Assembly (NCBI GenBank): GCA_017410455.1
Contig: JAFQQT010000043.1
Location: forward strand, 1 to 64,000
Length of the DNA: 64,000 nucleotides
From: Clostridia bacterium
Lineage (GTDB): Bacteria > Bacillota > Clostridia > Christensenellales > Aristaeellaceae
Direction: 5' to 3'
Below, piece by piece: positions 16,547-23,701 of the stretch. The position numbers and the translations under genes were made by a program. How positions within the stretch are numbered: position 1 is the first letter of the stretch; every line of letters starts with the position of its first letter. The notes below the pieces were generated by a model, which saw only the letters and a list, made by a program, of their open reading frames with translations, did no database searches and was not told the origin of the DNA.

Positions 16547-17362
16547 GTGGGCAAGAAGATCCTCCTCGTCCACGACATGACGGGATACGGAAAGGTGGCC
16601 CTGGCGGCGCTGATGCCGGTGCTCAGCCACATGGGGCACCACCTGTACACCCTGCCCACGGCCATCGTCAGCAACACGCTGGACTACGGCGCCTTCGAGA
16701 TCCACGAGATGACGGACTACATGCGCCGCACCCTGGCGGTGTGGAAGCAGCTGGGATTCAGCTTCGAGGCGGTGTCCACGGGAATGATCTTCTCCGACGA
16801 GCAGGCGGAGCTGGTCTCCGGCCTGTGCCGCGAGAGCGCCGCGAAGGGCTGCATGGTCTTCGTCGATCCGGTGATGGGCGACGAGGGCAAGCTGTACAAC
16901 GGCGTGACCGAGGCGACTGTCACCCACATGCGGGAGATGGTCTCCGTGGCGGACTATACCATGCCTAACTACACCGAGGCCGCCTACCTTGCTGGCGCAC
17001 CCATCCAGGATGACCTGACCCGTCAGGAGGCGGACGCCCTGGTGGATGCCCTGCGGGAGATGGGCGCGAAGTCCGTGCTGATCACCAGCGCGAAGGTGGA
17101 GGGTGCGTACTGCGTCGTGGGCTACGACCACCGCGCAGGCGAACGTTTCCTGCTGCCCTTCGAGATGGTGCCGGTGTTCTTCTCCGGCACGGGCGACATC
17201 TTCAACGGCGTGCTGACCGGCCGCGTGCTGGATGGCGATCCGCTTCCCAAGGCCGTGCAGAAGGCCATGGACGCGGTGCGCGAGATGATCCTGCGCAACC
17301 GCGACAACGAGGATCACTACGTGGGCGTGCCGCTGGAGACCTGCCTGGACGTGCTGGAGTGA
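16547..17362 (+). CDS. Pyridoxal/pyridoxamine kinase (PdxK/PdxY-type, ribokinase superfamily)
   Basis: Start chosen at GTG 16547, because AAAGAGGTG (16532-16540) is well placed for it; the GTG at 16538 would overlap the ribosome site. 271 residues. Begins KKILLVHDMTGYGKVA, then has LPTAIVSNT, VDPVMGDEGKLYNG, MPNYTEAAYLAG and the FSGTGDIFNGVL segment with the catalytic GTGD Asp. It should phosphorylate pyridoxal or pyridoxamine for PLP salvage. About 150 bp separate it from ridA; this gap holds short inverted GTGCCG/CGGCAC pairs (16469-16512) and no clear terminator. Confidence 0.85.
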   Translation: MGKKILLVHDMTGYGKVALAALMPVLSHMGHHLYTLPTAIVSNTLDYGAFEIHEMTDYMRRTLAVWKQLGFSFEAVSTGMIFSDEQAELVSGLCRESAAKGCMVFVDPVMGDEGKLYNGVTEATVTHMREMVSVADYTMPNYTEAAYLAGAPIQDDLTRQEADALVDALREMGAKSVLITSAKVEGAYCVVGYDHRAGERFLLPFEMVPVFFSGTGDIFNGVLTGRVLDGDPLPKAVQKAMDAVREMILRNRDNEDHYVGVPLETCLDVLE

Positions 17363-17393
17363 TCCGGTGCGCCAGCGAAAATGACATAGGAAA

Positions 17394-17434
17394 GGCCGTG
17401 CAGCCCGCGCTGGGTGGCACGGCCGTTTGCTTTT
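17394..17434 (+). terminator. Terminator between convergent genes
   Basis: Stem GGCCGTGC (17394-17401) / GCACGGCC (17417-17424), with a T-rich tail (GTTTGCTTTT) on the plus side. It may serve both the kinase gene and the convergent minus-strand gene ending at 17438. Confidence 0.6.
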
Positions 17435-17437
17435 GCG

Positions 17438-18586
17438 TTACTCGTCCACGATGAAGACCATGGGCGGCACGGGGGCGTCGTGGGGCAGATCGCCCCGGCG
17501 GAGGGCTTCCTCGCGCAGGGCCATGGGGATGGCGAAGGACTGGATGCGGCGCACGGGGGCGATACGGCCCTCCAGGTGGCGGGGGATGCGGGTGCGCAGG
17601 AGCGGCAGGGCGGTGCGGAGGATGGCATCCAGCGCATCGGCCAGCGCGGGCAGCTGCTGAAGGCGCAGGGCATCCAGGGCAGCGTATTCAGCCTGCGTCA
17701 TCACGGGCAGGGCGACGGCGGGCCGGCCATCCGCCATGCGGAGCACGCCGCAGTCCGTCAAGTGGGGGATGTTGGCCAGCAGCTCCGGCTCGAAGCCCGC
17801 CTCGCGGGGATCCATGCCGGTGTGAAGGAGCCGCAGCAGGCGCAGGAGCTGCAAGTTGTCCATGTCGGTGGGGCCGTGCTGATAGCGGTTGAGGGCGGGC
17901 TGGGTGTCGTAGATGCGCAGTTCGATGGACTTCGCGCCCATGCAGTCCTCCATGCAGGCCCAGCGCATGCCGGCGTAGCAGTAACGGCTGGGAGCGTAGG
18001 TGGAGAAGTCGAAATTCAGCGGATAGCGGCTGCCCACGGCGATCCAATCGCCGCCGTCCGGCCGGGGCGGGAAGACGTCCTCGCCGGGGGCGATGCGATG
18101 CAGCGCCGTGTACAGCGCGGTGGACAGCAGGTGCAGCAGGAAGAAGGCCTCCAGCTTGCCTTGCTCCTCCGGCGGTTGGCGACGATGAACGGGGGTGAGG
18201 CGCAGCGCGTCCACCAGCGCGGCGAGGTGGGGGCGCAGCGCGTCGTAGTGGGTGCGGGCGAGGCCGAGCTCCACCTGCAGGGTGCGGGTGCGCTCCTCCG
18301 GACTGCCGATGAGGAAGTCCGTGGCGACCTTGCCGCCGGGGAGGGCACGCATCAGCTCGCTGCGCACCAGCGCGTCCACGGCGGGCTCGATGTAGGCGGT
18401 GGGCACGCCCACGTGGCGGGCGATCTCCACCGGGGTGAGGGGCTGCTGATAGGCGGCGATGAGGATGTTCTGCCGCAGCAGGTCGTCTGCCACCAGGCTG
18501 TAGGGCTCGTCGTTGAGCCCCATGCGGCCGTGGCAGCCGATGTCCAGCCGCTCGGGCTCATAGCTCTGCTGACCGTATTCTTCCAT
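17438..18586 (-). CDS. Winged-helix protein paired with the upstream sigma factor
   Basis: The frame opens at 18607, directly after the sigma-factor stop, but AAAGGA lies nine bases before the in-frame ATG at 18586, which is preferred (382 residues). Residues about 30-100 look like a winged helix-turn-helix (LVADDLLRQNILIAAYQQPLTPVEIARHVGVPTAYIEPAVDALVRSELM). The remaining 280 residues are a Leu/Arg-rich domain with the motif YAGMRWACMEDCMGAKSIELRIYDT and no membrane segment; I do not recognise a characterised family. The tight coupling to the sigma factor suggests a shared regulatory job, for example a sensor or co-regulator. It is not a typical anti-sigma factor, as the zinc-binding HxxxCxxC motif and membrane helix are missing. 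Confidence 0.75.
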   Translation of the reverse strand: MEEYGQQSYEPERLDIGCHGRMGLNDEPYSLVADDLLRQNILIAAYQQPLTPVEIARHVGVPTAYIEPAVDALVRSELMRALPGGKVATDFLIGSPEERTRTLQVELGLARTHYDALRPHLAALVDALRLTPVHRRQPPEEQGKLEAFFLLHLLSTALYTALHRIAPGEDVFPPRPDGGDWIAVGSRYPLNFDFSTYAPSRYCYAGMRWACMEDCMGAKSIELRIYDTQPALNRYQHGPTDMDNLQLLRLLRLLHTGMDPREAGFEPELLANIPHLTDCGVLRMADGRPAVALPVMTQAEYAALDALRLQQLPALADALDAILRTALPLLRTRIPRHLEGRIAPVRRIQSFAIPMALREEALRRGDLPHDAPVPPMVFIVDE

Positions 18587-18607
18587 GTGGGTCATTCCTT
18601 TCCGCAT

Positions 18608-19048
18608 CTACTGGCGACCGGCGTGGAGGCGGCTGAGCACCGTGCCGGCGGGGATGCCCAGCGCGGCGGCGACGTCAGCGACCTTTTCTCCGTGGAGGTA
18701 ATGCCGGATGACGGCCTCGCGGTAGCGCCCGGCCAGGAAGGCGACCTCCCGGCGGACGGCGGCGGCCCCGGATTCGCGGTCGGCGTCGTCATATGCGGGG
18801 GCGGGCGGCTCCGGCACGCAGTCGATGCAGACCGTCGGCAGACGGTACTTCCGCCGCAGCATGTCCGCGTGGCGGCGGCGCAGGACGGTTGCCAGCCACG
18901 CCTGCGGATCCTTCGGTTCGGCGGCGGATGACAGGGCGGACAGCAGCGTCTCCTGCGTCAGCTCCTCGGCCTCATCCGTGGAGCCGCACAGATGCAGCGC
19001 CTGCCGGAAGAGCCAGTCCATGTGGGAGGTGAGGGTCTCGTGGATCAC
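18608..19048 (-). CDS. ECF-like RNA polymerase sigma factor
   Basis: Start GTG 19048, seven bases after GGAGG. 146 residues, somewhat shorter than typical ECF factors (160-200). Sigma-2 region about 10-70 (MDWLFRQALHLCGSTDEAEELTQETLLSAL, with the DAEELTQE-like core, then WLATVLRRRHADMLRR); sigma-4 region about 100-145 (FLAGRYREAVIRHYLHGEKVADVAAALGIPAGTVLSRLHAGR), which contains the -35-recognising helix-turn-helix. It ends right after that helix. The stop codon TAG touches the frame of the winged-helix partner, so the two are co-translated. Confidence 0.88.
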   Translation of the reverse strand: MIHETLTSHMDWLFRQALHLCGSTDEAEELTQETLLSALSSAAEPKDPQAWLATVLRRRHADMLRRKYRLPTVCIDCVPEPPAPAYDDADRESGAAAVRREVAFLAGRYREAVIRHYLHGEKVADVAAALGIPAGTVLSRLHAGRQ

Positions 19049-19078
19049 GGCATTTCCTCCTTTCGTGAAGGGTGGGCA

Positions 19079-19090
19079 TGAACGCGTTCA
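19079..19090. promoter_or_regulatory. Palindrome upstream of the sigma factor
   Basis: Perfect 12-bp palindrome TGAACGCGTTCA, 31-42 bp upstream of the sigma-factor start. Possible operator; no binding protein can be assigned from sequence. Confidence 0.35.
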
Positions 19091-19143
19091 CCTGTATTGT
19101 CGCGGGCGGTGGCAAATGATTCGGTGGCTGCTGAAATTGAGTG

Positions 19144-19186
19144 GATAAAAGGCGCGGCCTGCACCCATCCATGAATGCAGGCCGCG
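19144..19186 (-). terminator. Terminator of the minus-strand GH3/small membrane protein unit
   Basis: Perfect 11-bp stem CGCGGCCTGCA (19153-19163) / TGCAGGCCGCG (19176-19186), followed on the minus strand by CCTTTTAT. Confidence 0.85.
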
Positions 19187-19191
19187 AAGGA

Positions 19192-19407
19192 TCAGAAAAT
19201 GCACTTGAGCATCAGCCCGCCGCCGAAGATGATCAGCGGAATGCCGATGATCGCGCCGATGATGGTGATGCACAGCGCCACGCCGATGGCGCAGATGGCC
19301 AGGCCGATGATCAGCGAGATCAGCCGGCCCGTCGCCTCCAGAATGAGGCCGATCAGCCAGCCGCAGAAGCGGAAGGGTGCGGTGATGATGTCCCACAAAC
19401 AGCCCAT
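19192..19407 (-). CDS. Small hydrophobic membrane protein
   Basis: 71 residues, with AAGGAGG ahead of the ATG. Almost the whole protein is hydrophobic: an amphipathic start (GCLWDIITAPFRFCGWLIGLI) and two Gly/Ile-rich segments (LISLIIGLAICAIGVALCITII and GAIIGIPLIIFGGGLML). It lies 12 bp after the GH3 gene and before a strong terminator, so it is co-transcribed with that gene. The family is not recognised; similar short Gly/Ile membrane proteins are common and uncharacterised. Confidence 0.7.
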   Translation of the reverse strand: MGCLWDIITAPFRFCGWLIGLILEATGRLISLIIGLAICAIGVALCITIIGAIIGIPLIIFGGGLMLKCIF

Positions 19408-19419
19408 AAGGGTACCTCC

Positions 19420-21636
19420 TTACAGCCTGAACGTCGTCTTCAGCAGATCCTCATTCTTGCTGCTGTGGCCGATGAAGAGCTCGAACTCGCCCGGCTCCAC
19501 CACGCGCTTTTCCTCGCGGTTGACCAGGGAGAAGTCATCCCGCTTCAGCTGGATGGTGACGGTCTTCGTTTCGCCGGGGGCGAGGGACACGCGGGTGAAG
19601 GCGATGAGCTGCTTCACCGGGCGGATGACGCTGGCCACCACGTCGTGCATGTAGACCTGCACGACTTCCTCGCCGGCCACGTCGCCCGCGTTGGTCACCT
19701 CCACCGTGGCGATGAAGGTTTCGGGGTCGAAGGTCAGATTGGCGTAGGTGAAGGGCGCGTAGCCGATGCCTTCGCCAAAGGCGTACACGGGCGTGCGGGG
19801 CAGGTCCATGTAGCGGCCGCCGTGCCAGCCGGGGAGGCTGTTGTAGTACACGGGCAGCTGGCCGGAGTGGGCGGGGAAGGAGATGGGCAGGCGGCCGGAG
19901 GGGTTGAAGCAGCCGAAGGCCGCCTCGGCCACGGCCTGTCCGCCGTACTGGCCGCCGTTGAAGGCCACGATCACCGCGTCGGCGGTCTCGGCGATCTCGC
20001 CCATGCACAGGGGCTTGGAGCTCACCAGCACCACCGTCAGCGGGATGTTCAGCGCGCGCAGGGCCCGGTAGAGTTCCATCTGCTGGCCGGAGAGGTCGAG
20101 GTTGCCGCGGTCCTTGTATTCGCCGTGCTGGTCGATGGTGTCGCCCACCACCAGGATGATGGCGTCGGCGTCCTTCGCCGTTTCCACCGCGCCGGGGATG
20201 TCGTCGGCGGGGGTGTTGCGCTTCATGGCAATCTGGCGGATGTACTCCGCCACAGGGTCCTTCAGCGCCGGGCCTTCGATCATCGCAATGACCTCCGGCG
20301 GCAGCGGGCGCACCGCGCAGCCGACGTGGTACACGCACTGGGCGCCGCGCTCGGCACACAGGGCCTCGAAGCCCTCCTTCACCGTCACGTAGGGGCGGTG
20401 CGGCGGGCGGAAGTCCGTGGCGTTGGGGTGGGTGAGGTAGGTCCAGTCGCCGTACTGGCTCTGGATGTCGTCGGCGTTCTGGCCGATGACGGCGACCTTC
20501 TTCACGCTCTTCAAGGGCAGCATGCCGTTGTTCTTCAGCAGGGTGATGGAGCGCTTGCCAGCGCGATAAGCGGCGTCGCGGTGGGCCTGGCAGCCGATGC
20601 AGCCGGGCACGCCCTTCTTCTCGGGCTGCTCGAAGAGGTTCATGCGGAACTTCATCGTCAGGATGTGGCGCACGGCCTCGTCCAGCACGCCTTCGGCCAG
20701 CTTGCCGGAGCGCACGGCGCGGATGGCGGCGTCGTAGTACTCCATGGTGCTCATGATCATGTCGTTTCCGGCCTCGGCAGCCTGGACGGCGGCGTCCTGC
20801 ATGTCCTCGGCGACGAACTGCTGCTGCACGAGGCTCCCGCAGTTGTTCCAGTCCGTCACGAGGAAGCCGTCAAAGCCCATTTCGTCCCGCAGGATGGTCT
20901 TCAGGGTCTTGGGGTCGGCGGTGAAGGAGTGGCCGTCGATGGAGCCGTAGGCGGTCATGAAGGTGGCGCAGCCCGCATCCACCGCGCGCTGGAAGGGCGG
21001 AATGAAGACCTCCTTCATCTTGCGGTAGGTCATCTGGGTGTCCACCGCGTCGCGGGCGCCCACGGCCTCGCCGTAGCCGATGTAGTGCTTCGCGCAGGCG
21101 AGGATGGAGTCCGGCGCGTCCAGGCTCTCGCCCTGATAGCCGCGGACGATGCCGTAGGTCATTTCGCCCGAGAGGTAGGGATCCTCGCCGAAGGTCTCAT
21201 CGATGCGGCCCCAGCGGGAATCGCGGCCCAGGCAGCACACGGGGGAGAAGGTCCAGTGCAGGCCGTCGGTGGCGACTTCGCGGGCGGTGACGCGGCCCAT
21301 CTCCTCGGCGATGGCCGGGTCCCAGGTGCAGGCCGTGGCCAGCTGGGAGGGGAAGATGGCAGCCTCCGTGTTCAGGCCATGGCCGTGAATGGCGTCGATG
21401 CCGAAAATGACGGGGATGCCCAGGCGGCTCTTGTGCAGGGCGGTCTGCTGCACCTCGCGGGCGTCATCGCCCAGCACATGCAGGAAGGAGCCCGCGCCCA
21501 GCTCCGCCCAGCGCAGGGATTCTTCCCGGCCCACGACGGAGTAGGGGACCTGCACCATCTGCGCGGCCTTCTCTTCCAGGGTCATCCGGGACAGCAGGTC
21601 TTCGACTTTCTGCTGGATGGCTTCGTTGGTCAGCAT
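19420..21636 (-). CDS. Beta-glucosidase-type glycoside hydrolase, family 3
   Basis: Start ATG 21636, seven bases after GGAGGT; the upstream ATG at 21651 would place the ribosome site inside the gene. 738 residues. The N-terminal barrel carries GIDAIHGHG, FSPVCCLGRDSRWGRIDETFGEDP, KHYIGYG, and FLVTDWNN, whose Asp is the expected nucleophile. The GH3 C-terminal domain (KKVAVIGQNADDIQSQYGDW) and a fibronectin-III-like tail (PGEFELFIGHSS) follow. No signal peptide, so it probably acts in the cytoplasm on imported oligosaccharides. Substrate (beta-glucoside, beta-xyloside or other) cannot be decided. Divergent from the fucosidase gene, with a promoter in the gap. Confidence 0.92.
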   Translation of the reverse strand: MLTNEAIQQKVEDLLSRMTLEEKAAQMVQVPYSVVGREESLRWAELGAGSFLHVLGDDAREVQQTALHKSRLGIPVIFGIDAIHGHGLNTEAAIFPSQLATACTWDPAIAEEMGRVTAREVATDGLHWTFSPVCCLGRDSRWGRIDETFGEDPYLSGEMTYGIVRGYQGESLDAPDSILACAKHYIGYGEAVGARDAVDTQMTYRKMKEVFIPPFQRAVDAGCATFMTAYGSIDGHSFTADPKTLKTILRDEMGFDGFLVTDWNNCGSLVQQQFVAEDMQDAAVQAAEAGNDMIMSTMEYYDAAIRAVRSGKLAEGVLDEAVRHILTMKFRMNLFEQPEKKGVPGCIGCQAHRDAAYRAGKRSITLLKNNGMLPLKSVKKVAVIGQNADDIQSQYGDWTYLTHPNATDFRPPHRPYVTVKEGFEALCAERGAQCVYHVGCAVRPLPPEVIAMIEGPALKDPVAEYIRQIAMKRNTPADDIPGAVETAKDADAIILVVGDTIDQHGEYKDRGNLDLSGQQMELYRALRALNIPLTVVLVSSKPLCMGEIAETADAVIVAFNGGQYGGQAVAEAAFGCFNPSGRLPISFPAHSGQLPVYYNSLPGWHGGRYMDLPRTPVYAFGEGIGYAPFTYANLTFDPETFIATVEVTNAGDVAGEEVVQVYMHDVVASVIRPVKQLIAFTRVSLAPGETKTVTIQLKRDDFSLVNREEKRVVEPGEFELFIGHSSKNEDLLKTTFRL

Positions 21637-21674
21637 ATGATCTACCTCCATGGCGTGATTGTATCTGTATGCCT

Positions 21675-21703
21675 ATCATACCCTGTCCGGGAAAGAATTG
21701 CAA
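21675..21703 (-). promoter_or_regulatory. Promoter of the GH3 gene
   Basis: On the minus strand: TTGCAA (21703-21698), 17-bp spacer, TATGAT (21680-21675), 39 bp before the start codon. On the plus strand of the same gap a TTGACA (21708-21713) lacks a good -10 partner. Confidence 0.65.
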
Positions 21704-21817
21704 CTGTTTGACAAATTTTCGTCGTATTTCGCTTTGATTCCAGCAGGTGAAAAGGGGTCGTGTGTCGTATGTTTGTATCAGATACCCCTATAACTTCCTG
21801 CACATGGAGGAGAAGGA

Positions 21818-23284
21818 ATGGATCGTCAGCTTTATCTGGCCGAGATCGACCGGGTCAACCGGGAGGGCCGCTATCATCCCGACTGGGACTCCCTGGCCCA
21901 GCATCCCGTGCCTGCGTGGTACCGCGAAAAGCGCCTGGGCATCTTCCTGCACTGGGGCGTTTTCTCCGTGCCCGCGTATCACGACTGGTACGCCCGCAAC
22001 ATGTATATCGAGGGCTCCGAGGAGTACAAGTGGCACCTGGAGCACTACGGCGACCCGAAGGATTTCGGCTTCAAGGACTTCATCCCGGACTTCCGGATGG
22101 AGAACTTCGACCCGCAGCTGTGGGCGAAGCTCTTCCGGGAGGCCGGTGCGGACTATATCGTCCCCGTGGCCGAGCATCATGACGGCTTCCAGAACTATGC
22201 CAGCGAGCTGAGCCACTGGAATGCCATGGAGATGGGCCCCCACCGCGACATCACCGGCGACCTGCTGCGGGAGTGCGAGCGCGTGGGCATGACCATGGGC
22301 CTGTCCACCCACCGCGTGGAGCACTGGTTCTTCCTGGGCCACGCGAAGGAGACCGGCGGAATCGGCGAAACGCAGCTGGGCGACTACGAGTGGCCCGCCA
22401 TGCCGGAGCGCAACCATCACGACCTCTTCAGCGAGCCCACCCCTACGGAGGAATTCCTGACCGACTGGCTGCTGCGCTGCTGCGAGCTGGTGGACCGCTA
22501 CCATCCCCGCATCGTCTACTTCGACTGGTGGATTCAGCACAGCGCGGTCAAGCCCTACCTGAAGCGCTTTGCGGCGTACTACTTCAACCGCATGGAAGCC
22601 TACGGCGGCTGCGTCATCAACTACAAGCACGACGCCATGCCCTTTGGCATCGGCGTGCCGGATATCGAGCGCGGCGCATTCGCCGAAGCCAAGCCCTTCC
22701 TGTGGCAGAGCGACACCTCCGTCATGCGCCACAGCTGGTGCTACTCCGAGCAGCCCGGCAAGGCCGTGTTCAAGACCCCGGCGGAGGTCATCAGCGATCT
22801 GGTGGACTGCGTGTGCAAGAACGGCCGCCTGCTGCTGAACTTCGGCCCCAAGCCCGACGGCGGACTGCGCGAGAAGGAAATCGAAATTCTGAAGGCCATG
22901 GCTGCCTGGATGAAGGTCAACGACGAGGCCGTCCACGGCACCTCCGTCTGGCGTATCGCCCAGGAGGGCCCCACGAAGATCCAGGAGGGCCAGTTTGCCG
23001 ACGGCGCGGCCCGCGGATACACCAGCGAGGACTTCCGCTTCACCTGCAACGGCAGCCGCGTCTACGCCACCTGCCTGGTGTGCCCGGAGGACGGCAAGCT
23101 GCACATCAAGTCCCTGCGCGAGGCGGACGCGTCCCACCTGCCCCTGTGGCATGGCGTGATCGAAAAGGTCGAGGTGCTGGGCTGCGGCGAGTGCGCCTGG
23201 ACCCGTGATGAGGAGGCCCTGCATGTGGACATGGGCGACTGGCGCAGCGACATGCCCGTGGTCGTGAAGATCACGACGGACTGA
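21818..23284 (+). CDS. Alpha-L-fucosidase, glycoside hydrolase family 29
   Basis: 488 residues, start ATG 21818 with GGAGGAGAAGG just upstream. GH29 hallmarks: WYREKRLGIFLHWGVFSVPA, YIVPVAEHHDGFQNYASELSHWNA, and RIVYFDWW, where the Asp is the expected nucleophile; then NFGPKPDGGL near residue 345, typical of the family. A small C-terminal beta domain follows. No signal peptide, so intracellular action on imported fucosylated oligosaccharides is inferred. Fucose-containing glycans are common in the gut (mucin, milk) and in some plant xyloglucans, where the neighbouring alpha-xylosidase would also act. Confidence 0.93.
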   Translation: MDRQLYLAEIDRVNREGRYHPDWDSLAQHPVPAWYREKRLGIFLHWGVFSVPAYHDWYARNMYIEGSEEYKWHLEHYGDPKDFGFKDFIPDFRMENFDPQLWAKLFREAGADYIVPVAEHHDGFQNYASELSHWNAMEMGPHRDITGDLLRECERVGMTMGLSTHRVEHWFFLGHAKETGGIGETQLGDYEWPAMPERNHHDLFSEPTPTEEFLTDWLLRCCELVDRYHPRIVYFDWWIQHSAVKPYLKRFAAYYFNRMEAYGGCVINYKHDAMPFGIGVPDIERGAFAEAKPFLWQSDTSVMRHSWCYSEQPGKAVFKTPAEVISDLVDCVCKNGRLLLNFGPKPDGGLREKEIEILKAMAAWMKVNDEAVHGTSVWRIAQEGPTKIQEGQFADGAARGYTSEDFRFTCNGSRVYATCLVCPEDGKLHIKSLREADASHLPLWHGVIEKVEVLGCGECAWTRDEEALHVDMGDWRSDMPVVVKITTD

Positions 23285-23701
23285 TGAAGGCTGTCACGTT
23301 CTTCTGTGCAGGCTGCATCTGCTGCAGGGGAGTAGCCAAAGAGCTCCCTCTCTGAGGCGCGACGCGTTAACAAAACATGCCATTGGCACGTTTTTAGCCA
23401 AAGCAGGGGGTTATCTATGATTGCGACCCGGACAGCTGTCAGCGCAGATGCCTGAGGGAGTCCCACCCGCATGACCGCATAACACCAGCGCGGCTCGCCC
23501 TCTGCGAGCCGTGCCCGCGCGGGACGCCCGTCGCGTCCCGTGCGACGCGCAACCCGGCAACAGCCCCACGCGCGCATACCCCCAAAGGAAAAATCAACAA
23601 AAATCGCGAGAACGGGTTTCGAAAGGGTCGAAGACCCTTCGCAGGGTGCAGGGGCAGAGCCCCTGCCCGCCGGAGGCCCCCGCGCAGAAGGAGCGATTCC
23701 C
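23285..23701 (+). other. Gene-free interval filled with hairpin repeats
   Basis: No convincing gene in 417 bp. It holds several hairpins: GGCTCGC/GCGAGCC and GGGACG/CGTCCC around 23490-23540, AAGGGT (23623-23628) / ACCCTT (23634-23639), and GCAGGGG (23648-23654) / CCCCTGC (23660-23666). Fragments resembling the 53-nt element seen elsewhere in the window (CTCCCTC near 23342, CTGAGGGAGT near 23453) also occur. An open frame runs through part of it into the GH31 gene but has no family match. GGAG precedes the GH31 start. Confidence 0.6.

Noticed and set aside
19141-21711. 856-codon plus-strand frame opposite the GH3 gene
   Set aside because: The minus-strand frame has clear GH3 motifs and a promoter; the plus frame is a low-complexity shadow.
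21708-21738. Promoter for the GH29 gene on the plus strand
   Set aside because: TTGACA is present, but no -10 hexamer at 16-18 bp spacing is convincing.
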